DNA of 30,443 nt from CAITSH01 sp964385505 (GTDB lineage: Bacteria > Pseudomonadota > Gammaproteobacteria > Burkholderiales > SG8-39), in contig CAYLPI010000031.1 in the NCBI GenBank assembly GCA_964385505.1, positions 1 through 30,443 on the forward strand, read 5' to 3'. This document shows positions 24,106-30,443 of the stretch, piece by piece (position 1 is the first letter of the stretch; each line of letters starts with the position of its first letter). Both the position numbers and the translations under genes were made by a program. The notes under the pieces were generated by a model. It had not been told where the DNA came from, searched no databases, and saw only the letters and a list, made by a program, of their open reading frames with translations.

Positions 24106-25686
24106 TTACTGCCGATTCTGGCTTCGCATCCGTTCCACGCTGCGATGGAATGGGATGAAGCTGCGATAAACCGAAGGCAGTTCACGCATCGCCTTATTGG
24201 CATCCTCGGCGCTGGGATAGAGGCCGTAAGCGAGGCGATAATGTTGCTGGTCGTTGATCTTTACACTGTAAACGTAAAAATCAGCCATCTGGAGCTTGCG
24301 CGCCGGCACACGCAGCAATACATCCTCGATCCGGCGCAAATCCCTGATGCCAACGGTAAGTAATTGAATCGAATACTGTTCTCCTGCAGCCGAGGGCAGC
24401 CATTTCTGCGTCGCGATAAAGCGTTCACGCGTGAGTTTTCCGGACGCCGGCGGCGATGGGGCCGCGTCACTCGTATTTGCCGCAGCGGCAATGGTCGCAG
24501 GTCTGGCCGGCGGCTGTTCCACCGGGGCTGCAGCGGGCGTGGCCGCTGAGGGCGCAGTATTGCCCGGCACAGTCACAGGCGCTGCGGTGGCGGGGGGGGC
24601 GGCAGACGCGAGCGGTTTTGCCGCTTCGGGTGGCGTGCTTGCTGCAGCTTGCTGCGGGGCGCCAGCACTTGCGACCGCAGCCGCCTGGGTCGGCGCCGCT
24701 GGCGTTGCCTGCGGGGAGGATGGCGGGGCCTGCGGGGAGGATTGCGCCGGCTGGGTCGGTAACGGGGTATTGGGGGCGCGTTCGGTCTGGAAAAGCAACT
24801 GGGTCGCGTACCCGAGCGCCAGCCCGGCGGCGACGCCAGCAGCGGCAATCCACCAGCGCTGGTGGTTGCGGCCCGCAGGCTTGTAGAACTCGGAGTCGCG
24901 TATCGCAGCCCGCGCCTGTCTTGCCGCGACGTGGTGAACGTCGTCTGCGAACGCCGCCAGCAGTGATTTGTCGCACAGAATGTTGATGCGCCTCGACAAC
25001 CCCTCCGAGGCGCTGGAGATCATGCGCATCGCGGCGGGCGCAAACACATTCGGGCCGCGGTAACCGGCCGCGCGCATGCGAAAGTCAATGTAACTCTCGA
25101 TGTCGTTGCGCACCAGGGGCTCCAGCCGGAAACTGTGAGTGATGCGCTCCTTCAACTGGCGCATGCCCGGTGTGTTCAGTTGCTCGTCGAGTTCGGGTTG
25201 CCCGAACAGCACGATTTGCAGCAGTTTGTGCCGATTGGTCTCAAGGTTGGAGAGCAGGCGTATTTCCTCGAGTGTCTCCGAGGGCATCGCGTGGGCCTCG
25301 TCGATGAGCACCACGACACGCCGGCCGCTGCCGAAAAGCTTGATCAGGTGATCCTGCAGCGAACGCAGCAGAAGCGTGGTCCGCGCATCGCCCACCCTGA
25401 TTTCCAGATCGTCGGCTATGGCATGAAGAATCTCGTCGCGGTTGAGCGACGGATTGGAAAGGTAGATGGTTTCGACATGCTCAGGCAGTCTCTCCATCAG
25501 CACCCGGCAAAGCATGGTTTTTCCGCTGCCCACTTCGCCGGAAACCTTGACGATACCCTCGTCATGCAAGATCGCATACAGCAGCGCTTCGAGCGTTGCG
25601 CCGCGGTTGGCGCCCTCGAAAAAGAAATCCGTATGCGGCGTGATCCTGAAGGGTGGCTCGTTGAGCCCGAAATGGCTTAGGTACAT
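24106..25686 (-). CDS. mshM: MshM/ExeA-type AAA ATPase with membrane anchor and C-terminal SPOR domain
   Basis: A 526-residue protein. Residues 1-260 are an ExeA/GspA-type AAA+ ATPase: opening MYLSHFGLNEPPFRITP, Walker A GEVGSGKT (50-57), Walker B VVVLIDEAHAMP (about 124-135), sensor FGQPELDEQL. A membrane segment (278-298) follows, then a Pro/Ala/Thr linker (300-420) with an 8-base G-run, and a SPOR-like domain (430-510, QYSIQLLTVG...YRLAYGLYPSAEDANKAM) that would bind peptidoglycan. Known ExeA proteins use the ATPase plus a peptidoglycan-binding domain to seat the secretin in the wall; here SPOR seems to fill that role. It starts 65 bases after the regulator gene. A weak sigma-54-like site (25727-25742, minus, GG-N10-GC with TTGC) lies upstream. 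Confidence 0.85.
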   Translation of the reverse strand: MYLSHFGLNEPPFRITPHTDFFFEGANRGATLEALLYAILHDEGIVKVSGEVGSGKTMLCRVLMERLPEHVETIYLSNPSLNRDEILHAIADDLEIRVGDARTTLLLRSLQDHLIKLFGSGRRVVVLIDEAHAMPSETLEEIRLLSNLETNRHKLLQIVLFGQPELDEQLNTPGMRQLKERITHSFRLEPLVRNDIESYIDFRMRAAGYRGPNVFAPAAMRMISSASEGLSRRINILCDKSLLAAFADDVHHVAARQARAAIRDSEFYKPAGRNHQRWWIAAAGVAAGLALGYATQLLFQTERAPNTPLPTQPAQSSPQAPPSSPQATPAAPTQAAAVASAGAPQQAAASTPPEAAKPLASAAPPATAAPVTVPGNTAPSAATPAAAPVEQPPARPATIAAAANTSDAAPSPPASGKLTRERFIATQKWLPSAAGEQYSIQLLTVGIRDLRRIEDVLLRVPARKLQMADFYVYSVKINDQQHYRLAYGLYPSAEDANKAMRELPSVYRSFIPFHRSVERMRSQNRQ

Positions 25687-25726
25687 GGTCGTGAAACGGC
25701 CCTACGCCGACTTTCGGCGCGACATG

Positions 25727-25742
25727 CGCAATTGCGATACCG
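25727..25742 (-). promoter_or_regulatory. Weak sigma-54-like promoter candidate before mshM
   Basis: On minus it reads CGGTATCGCAATTGCG. GG-N10-GC spacing and TTGC are kept, but most of the -24 flank is off consensus. It lies 41 bases from the mshM start, so position is right and sequence only fair. Confidence 0.25.
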
Positions 25743-25751
25743 GCCGGCGTG

Positions 25752-27194
25752 TCATTTGTCGGCCGGTTCCTTTTGCAGCGATTCCATACGGCTGTAGAGC
25801 GTGGTGCGGTTGATGCCGAGCATTTTGGCCGCCTGGCTGACGTTACCGCGCGTCAGTTTCATGGCGGCCTCGATGTAGCCCTGTTCCCAGGCCTTGAGCA
25901 TCTGGTCAAGGTCGAAGCCGCGCTCCCGCTGCAAATGGCGTTGCGCCTGTTCGATCATCGTCTCCGGGTTGCCAGTCGCTGTGTTTGCCCCCGACTCAAC
26001 GGGTTCCGGTGTGTCAAATTCCGGCTCGAGTTCGGCCGCAGACAGGCGCTGGCCGGCATACTTGGTGGTCAGCCGGATGACGATATTGCGCAGTTCACGC
26101 ACGTTTCCGGGGAAGTGATAGCCGCGCCACAAATCGAGCGCGCTGTCATCGCATGCAAACGGCGCCAGACGCGCCTGCTGCGCGTAAAAACGGCTGAAGT
26201 GTTCCAGCAGCATCAGCCGGTCGTCATCCATTTCGCGCAGCGGCGGCACGCCGATGGTGAACACCGACAGGCGGTGGTAGAGGTCGGCGCGAAAACGGTT
26301 GTTCTTCACCTCCTGCCGCAGGTCACGGTTGGTCGCCGTTATCACGCGCGCGCGGCTGAACCGCTGCTGCGTTTCTCCGACACGCTGATACTCGCCGTTC
26401 TCCAGCACGCGCAGCAGCTTGGCCTGCAATTCGAGCGGCAGCTCACCGATTTCGTCAAGGAAAAGCGTGCCGTCGCCGGCGTCCTCGAAATACCCGGACT
26501 TGTTGCTCACCGCACCGGTAAAGGCGCCTTTGACGTAGCCGAAGAGCGTGGGTTCGACCAGGGTCGGCGCGATCGCGGCGCAATTGAGCGCCAGAAAAGG
26601 CTTGGCTTTGCGCACCGACATCCCGTGCAGAAGCGTCGCGACGACCTCCTTGCCGCTGCCCGATTCGCCCTCAATCAGCGCCGGAAAGGGCGAATCGGCG
26701 TACTGCGCGATCTGGCTTTTGAGTTTCTGCAGGGCCGGACTTTTTCCGACCAGCAGATCGGTGTTGGCGGCGACCGTGCTCTGGATCTCGGCCGTGCGGA
26801 AGGCCAGCGCATGCAGCAGGATTTTTTTCAGGCTTTCCGGATCGCAGGGCTTGGCCACGAACTCGGCCGCGCCAAGGGCGCGCGCGTGGCGCGCGTTGGC
26901 GGCGTCGTTTTGGCCCGACAGCACCAGGATTTTCATTGCCGGCGAATGGGCCAGCAGGTCGGCGATGAGCTGAAACCCCTCGTCCGGCCGGTGTGGTGAG
27001 GGCGGCAGCCCGAGGTCCACCAGTGCCAGTTGCGGCGCATCATCGAGCTGGCGCAGCAGACTTACCGCATGCGCGCGCGAATCGCTGGTCATCACCTCGA
27101 AGTCGCGCCCCAGTGCGAACGACAGGGTGTCGGTGATGAGCGGATCGTCATCGACGATGAGCAACGAAGGCTTCGGGTTTTCGGCCATGGCCAT
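25752..27194 (-). CDS. Sigma-54-dependent response regulator (NtrC family, PrsR/PilR-like)
   Basis: A 480-residue transcription activator. A receiver domain (about 8-128) has the acidic DDD pocket, phospho-acceptor Asp60 in ALVDLGLPP, and Lys115; a short insertion follows the Asp (SPHRPDEG), as in PrsR-type regulators. The AAA+ domain has Walker A GESGSGKE (176-183), the sigma-54 contact loop GAFTGA (223-228), Walker B GTLFLDEIG (242-250) and the GNVREL motif. A Fis-type helix-turn-helix closes it (440-475, GNVSQAAKMLGINRTTLYSRM). No kinase is adjacent; the membrane kinase at 10378-12090 is the likely partner. It starts 15 bases after the ABC ATPase gene, so the two are probably cotranscribed. 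ATG at 27194 or 27188. Confidence 0.93.
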   Translation of the reverse strand: MAMAENPKPSLLIVDDDPLITDTLSFALGRDFEVMTSDSRAHAVSLLRQLDDAPQLALVDLGLPPSPHRPDEGFQLIADLLAHSPAMKILVLSGQNDAANARHARALGAAEFVAKPCDPESLKKILLHALAFRTAEIQSTVAANTDLLVGKSPALQKLKSQIAQYADSPFPALIEGESGSGKEVVATLLHGMSVRKAKPFLALNCAAIAPTLVEPTLFGYVKGAFTGAVSNKSGYFEDAGDGTLFLDEIGELPLELQAKLLRVLENGEYQRVGETQQRFSRARVITATNRDLRQEVKNNRFRADLYHRLSVFTIGVPPLREMDDDRLMLLEHFSRFYAQQARLAPFACDDSALDLWRGYHFPGNVRELRNIVIRLTTKYAGQRLSAAELEPEFDTPEPVESGANTATGNPETMIEQAQRHLQRERGFDLDQMLKAWEQGYIEAAMKLTRGNVSQAAKMLGINRTTLYSRMESLQKEPADK

Positions 27195-27209
27195 GTAATC
27201 GATCTTCTT

Positions 27210-27932
27210 TCAGGCTTCTTCGATGCAACGCAGGAAAGCCCGCTCGATCGAGGTTTCGCCATAGGTTTCCGCGAGTGCCCTTGGCGAGCCGCGAAATCGC
27301 GGACTGCCCTGGTGCAGTATGGCCATATGGTCGCAGATGTCCTCGATATCGTGAAGGGCATGTGAGGTGAAAAACAGCGTACGCCCCTCGCTTTTTAAGG
27401 TGGCGAGCAGGCTTTTGACGCGGATACGGGCGCTGGGGTCGAGGCCGGACAGCGGCTCATCAAGGATGTAGAGGTCGCGCTCCGACAAAAAACAGGCGGC
27501 GAGCCCCAGTTTCTGCGTCATGCCCTTGGAGTAGGCGCGCACTGGCCGGGCGAGGGCCTTGTTCTCCAGACCGAGTTGATCAACGATGTCCGTCAGGCGT
27601 GACTCATCCCAGGGCTGCCGGTGCAGCGAAAGCATGTAGCGCAGAAACTCGCGCCCGGTGAGGTAGTAGGGTGGATTGAACCGCTCGGGCAAAAAAGCCA
27701 GCCTGCTGCGGCCAGCCGGATTGCGGTGGGGGGTGCCGAACAGGCTTATTGCACCGCCATCAAGGGCGCAAAAGTCGAGCAGGCACTTGATGAGGGTGGT
27801 TTTGCCGGCGCCGTTGACGCCCGCGAGGCCAAAAAACTCGCCCTTGGCGATTTCGAACTCAACCCCGCGCAAAACCTGGGATTGGCCAAAGCGCTTGTCG
27901 ACTTTGGTGAACCGTATGACGGGCTCTGGCAT
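27210..27932 (-). CDS. ABC-2-type transporter ATP-binding protein
   Basis: Cytoplasmic ATPase of 240 residues with Walker A GVNGAGKTT (38-46), Q-loop region LAFLPERFNPPYYLTG, signature YSKGMTQKLG, Walker B LYILDEPLSGLDP and switch His in FTSHALHD. It belongs to the CcmA/multidrug-like group that works with separate ABC-2 permeases. No permease is adjacent; the only ABC-2 permease in the window is at 9479-10294, about 17 kb away. It is followed by the sigma-54 activator gene and is divergent from mlaF, 161 bases away. It is not the Mla ATPase, since mlaF is present. Substrate unknown. Confidence 0.9.
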   Translation of the reverse strand: MPEPVIRFTKVDKRFGQSQVLRGVEFEIAKGEFFGLAGVNGAGKTTLIKCLLDFCALDGGAISLFGTPHRNPAGRSRLAFLPERFNPPYYLTGREFLRYMLSLHRQPWDESRLTDIVDQLGLENKALARPVRAYSKGMTQKLGLAACFLSERDLYILDEPLSGLDPSARIRVKSLLATLKSEGRTLFFTSHALHDIEDICDHMAILHQGSPRFRGSPRALAETYGETSIERAFLRCIEEA

Positions 27933-28093
27933 GCAATTTGTGTTCTGCGATGGCTAGTTGATGATCATAGCGTAAAGACCGGGCATTTCAGTAACTTGTT
28001 GAATCGGCGAGCTCCAGTTGCGCATGGTGCAGCGCGACGATGTAGTTTAAAATACCGCCTTTGGTCGGTTCCCGGCCTGCCTGATCGCCCGTC
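27933..28093. promoter_or_regulatory. Divergent intergenic region between the ABC ATPase and mlaF
   Basis: This 161-base gap should hold promoters for both sides. Toward mlaF there is TAAAAT at 28048-28053, about 40 bases before the start. Toward the ATPase there is TATGAT at 27964-27969 on minus. I find no convincing -35 for either, and no sigma-54 site of good quality. Confidence 0.35.
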
Positions 28094-28912
28094 GTGCCCA
28101 TCGCAAACTCCGAAAACCTGGTTGAAGTGGACAATCTCGACTTTGGCTACGACCGCTCCCGCAAGCTGTTGCAAGGCATCAGCATGAACATTCCGCGCGG
28201 GAAAATGGTCGCGATCATGGGCGTCAGCGGTTGCGGTAAAACCACAATGCTCCGGTTGATGTCCGGATGGTTGCGGCCGACTGCAGGCGAGGTTCGCGTC
28301 GGCGGCGAGGTCGTACACAAGCTTAGTCACGACCAGTTGTTCGCATTGCGCCGCAAAATGGGCATGTTGTTTCAGTTCGGTGCGCTTTTTACCGATATGA
28401 ATGCCTATGACAACGTGGCCTTCCAGATGCGCGAGCACACCGATTTGCCTGAAATCCTGATTCACCACCTCGTGCTGATGAAACTGCAGTCCGTCGGCTT
28501 GCGTGGTGCGGCAACGTTGATGCCCTCCGCTCTGTCCGGTGGCATGGCACGCCGCGTGGCCTTGGCCAGATCCATTTCGCTCGACCCCCTGCTGATGCTC
28601 TATGACGAGCCGTTTACCGGTCTTGACCCGATTTCGCTTGGCGTCGCCTCGGAGCTTATTCGTACCCTCAATGCCTCGCTCGGAACCACCTCCATCATCG
28701 TCACCCACAACGTGCTCGATGCCCTGGCGCTGGTCGATTACGTTTATTTCATGTCGGAGGGCAAGGTCGTGGCTGAAGGAACGCCGGACGAGGTCAGGGC
28801 TTCTGCTGAACCCTTTGTGAAGCAATTCATCAACGCCGAACGCGATGGTCCGGTCCCGTTCCACTACCCGGGTGGCGAGTACCGCCCGGACTTGTTGCGG
28901 ACCGCGGCATGA
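28094..28912 (+). CDS. mlaF: MlaF, phospholipid transport ABC ATPase
   Basis: Cytoplasmic ATPase of the Mla system, which keeps outer-membrane lipid asymmetry by moving phospholipids between the two membranes. The 272 residues show Walker A GVSGCGKTT (43-51), the signature LSGGMARRVALARS and Walker B LLMLYDEPFTGLDP, and the C-terminal tail typical of MlaF (PFVKQFINAERDGPVPFHYPG). The start is GTG at 28094; a TGA lies just upstream in frame, and no better start or clear ribosome site is seen. It overlaps mlaE by 4 bases (ATGA). Confidence 0.95.
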   Translation: MPIANSENLVEVDNLDFGYDRSRKLLQGISMNIPRGKMVAIMGVSGCGKTTMLRLMSGWLRPTAGEVRVGGEVVHKLSHDQLFALRRKMGMLFQFGALFTDMNAYDNVAFQMREHTDLPEILIHHLVLMKLQSVGLRGAATLMPSALSGGMARRVALARSISLDPLLMLYDEPFTGLDPISLGVASELIRTLNASLGTTSIIVTHNVLDALALVDYVYFMSEGKVVAEGTPDEVRASAEPFVKQFINAERDGPVPFHYPGGEYRPDLLRTAA

Positions 28913-29700
28913 CTCAGACCGCCGATTTTCTTGCCAGGCTGGGTTCGCGTATTACCGGAGCGATCTGGCGGCTCGGATTTGCCAGCCGCTTTTTCTGGCT
29001 GATTTTAAAGCACTCGGGCACCAGTTTTCGCCGCTTTCATCTGACCATCCGCGAAATCTACTACGCCGGCGTGATGTCGCTGATCATCATCCTGGTCTCC
29101 GGCCTCTTCGTCGGCATGGTGCTGGGCCTGCAGGGCTACGACACCCTGGTGCGCTATGGGTCGTCCGAGGCGCTGGGCGTGCTGGTCTCGCTGTCGCTGG
29201 TGCGCGAACTTGGCCCGGTCGTCGCCGGCTTGCTGTTTGCCAGTCGTGCCGGCAGTGCCATTACCGCTGAAATAGGCCTGATGAAAACCACCGAACAACT
29301 GGCGGCCATGGAAATGATGGCGGTTGACCCGATCGCCCGCGTCATCGCACCGCGTTTCTGGGCCGGGGTCATCTCAATGCCGCTGCTCGCCGCACTGTTT
29401 TCGGCGATGGGCGTTTTTGGTGGCTACCTCGTCGGCGTCAAGATGATAGGTGTGGACGAAGGATCGTTCTGGTCGCAGATGCAGGCGGCCGTAGATGTAC
29501 GCGAGGACATACTCAACGGCGTCATCAAGAGCGTGGTTTTCGGCATAGCAGTGACCTGGATTGCCGTGTTCGAGGGGTACGATGCGCCGCCCACCGCAGA
29601 GGGGGTTTCGGGGGCGACCACGCGTACCGTCGTGACTTCCTCCCTGGCGATCCTGGCGCTCGATTTCATAATGACCGCGCTGATGTTCAGAGGAGCCTGA
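28909..29700 (+). CDS. mlaE: MlaE, phospholipid transport permease
   Basis: Inner-membrane permease of the MlaFEDB complex. The 263 residues have five or so membrane segments with the family blocks LTIREIYYAGVMSLIIILVS, LGLQGYDTLVRYG, LGPVVAGLLFASRAGSAI and EIGLMKTTEQLAAMEMMAVD. Length is normal. The ATG at 28909 overlaps the mlaF stop, and mlaD follows 4 bases after its stop. Confidence 0.96.
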   Translation: MTQTADFLARLGSRITGAIWRLGFASRFFWLILKHSGTSFRRFHLTIREIYYAGVMSLIIILVSGLFVGMVLGLQGYDTLVRYGSSEALGVLVSLSLVRELGPVVAGLLFASRAGSAITAEIGLMKTTEQLAAMEMMAVDPIARVIAPRFWAGVISMPLLAALFSAMGVFGGYLVGVKMIGVDEGSFWSQMQAAVDVREDILNGVIKSVVFGIAVTWIAVFEGYDAPPTAEGVSGATTRTVVTSSLAILALDFIMTALMFRGA

Positions 29701-29704
29701 AAAA

Positions 29705-30181
29705 ATGATGAATCGCAGGACGATCGATGTATGGGTGGGAGTGTTTGTGATGATTGGCCTTGGCGCCGTTCTCTTCCTTTCCCTAAAAGTGGCCAATTTA
29801 TCCTCCTTTTCGGCGGCTGAGTCATATCAGGTAAAGGCTAAGTTTGATAATATCGGAGGTCTGAAAGTACGAGCCCCGGTAAAAGTGGCGGGTGTCGTCA
29901 TCGGCCGGGTCAGCGATGTGCGTTTCGATAACGAAACCTTTGAAGCGGTGGTGTCGTTCAGCGTGGACAAGCGTTACCAGTTTCCGCGCGACACGTCGGC
30001 CAAGATTTTGACCTCCGGCCTGCTGGGGGAGCAGTACATCGGTCTCGCCGCCGGTGGCGACACGGTCAACTTGAAAGATGGCGATACGTTAAAGCTTACG
30101 CAGTCTGCAGTTGTTCTTGAAAACCTGATCAGTCAATTTCTGTACAGCAAGGCTGCTGACAGCAAGGAAGGCGGTAAATGA
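29705..30181 (+). CDS. mlaD: MlaD, MCE-domain phospholipid-binding protein
   Basis: Anchored periplasmic MCE protein that forms the hexameric ring above MlaE. The 158 residues have one N-terminal membrane segment (about 8-28, DVWVGVFVMIGLGAVLFLSL), an MCE domain (about 38-118, FDNIGGLKVRAPVKVAGVVIGRV and SAKILTSGLLGEQYIGL) and a helical C-terminus (VVLENLISQFLYSKA). GGAG 9 bases before the ATG at 29705 supports that start. Confidence 0.96.
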   Translation: MMNRRTIDVWVGVFVMIGLGAVLFLSLKVANLSSFSAAESYQVKAKFDNIGGLKVRAPVKVAGVVIGRVSDVRFDNETFEAVVSFSVDKRYQFPRDTSAKILTSGLLGEQYIGLAAGGDTVNLKDGDTLKLTQSAVVLENLISQFLYSKAADSKEGGK

Positions 30182-30443
30182 ACATGAATGCCAAGGGAAT
30201 GCGGGTGTCGGGCTGTGCGATCTTTGCGCTGGCGCTGGCGCTTGCCGTGCTGTCCGGTTGCGCCACGACGGCCAGCAACCCGCGTGATCCGATCGAGGGT
30301 TTCAACCGCGCCATGTTCGGCTTCAACGAGGCGGTTGACAGAGCCGTTCTCAAGCCGGTCGCCGAAGGCTACCGCGCGGTGCTGCCGGCGCCGGTGCGCA
30401 CCGGCGTGACCAACTTTTTTGGCAACATCGAAGACCTTTGGAT
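30178..30443 (+). CDS. mlaA: MlaA (VacJ) outer-membrane lipoprotein, 3' end outside window
   Basis: Outer-membrane lipoprotein that removes phospholipids from the outer leaflet and hands them to MlaC. The first 88 residues are present: a signal peptide with lipobox LSGC, then the family hallmark RDPIEGFNRAMFGFNEAVD and LPAPVRTGVTNFFGNI. The ATG at 30178 overlaps the mlaD stop by 4 bases (ATGA); a second ATG at 30184 is possible. The order mlaF-mlaE-mlaD-mlaA is usual in betaproteobacteria, where mlaC and mlaB would follow. Confidence 0.95.
   Translation, partial: MNMNAKGMRVSGCAIFALALALAVLSGCATTASNPRDPIEGFNRAMFGFNEAVDRAVLKPVAEGYRAVLPAPVRTGVTNFFGNIEDLW

Overview
The window is 30.4 kb of GC-rich chromosome with tightly packed genes. 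Gene content and order point to a betaproteobacterium, with Rhodocyclales or Nitrosomonadales as my best guess. The supporting blocks are kdsD-kdsC-lptC-lptA-lptB next to a CPA2 antiporter, and an mla operon ordered mlaF-mlaE-mlaD-mlaA. I saw no rRNA, tRNA, CRISPR array, transposase or phage gene, and no gap between genes longer than about 160 bases.

Layout. (1) 1-3255, minus strand: lipopolysaccharide genes kdsD, kdsC, lptC, lptA and lptB, with lptB cut by the window edge. (2) 3314-5284, plus strand: a KefB/C-type cation:proton antiporter. (3) 5305-8601, minus strand: a Wzy/PglL-type O-oligosaccharide ligase and two tandem type IV prepilin genes that are identical over 620 bp, with a clear terminator after the second and a strong sigma-54 promoter candidate before the first. 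(4) 8745-12090: an unknown anchored periplasmic protein and an ABC-2 permease on minus, divergent from a membrane histidine kinase on plus; facing sigma-54-like sites lie between permease and kinase. (5) 12114-25686, minus strand: an MSHA-like pilus or secretion cluster in the order mshM, mshL, mshN, mshE, mshG, mshI, mshJ, mshK, a large GspK-like tip pilin, a second prepilin and a small duplicated membrane protein. (6) 25752-27932, minus strand: a sigma-54 activator response regulator and an ABC ATPase. (7) 28094-30443, plus strand: mlaF, mlaE, mlaD and the start of mlaA.

How it may work together. The kinase (about 11 kb) and the regulator (about 26 kb), and likewise the ABC permease and its likely ATPase, sit on opposite sides of the pilus cluster. 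The regulator carries the GAFTGA loop that contacts sigma-54. Sigma-54-like promoters stand before the pilin pair, the permease and the kinase, and a weaker one before mshM. My working hypothesis is one regulatory circuit controlling a glycosylated MSHA-like pilus together with an ABC exporter of unknown substrate. The flanking Lpt, Kds and Mla genes are ordinary outer-membrane housekeeping functions.
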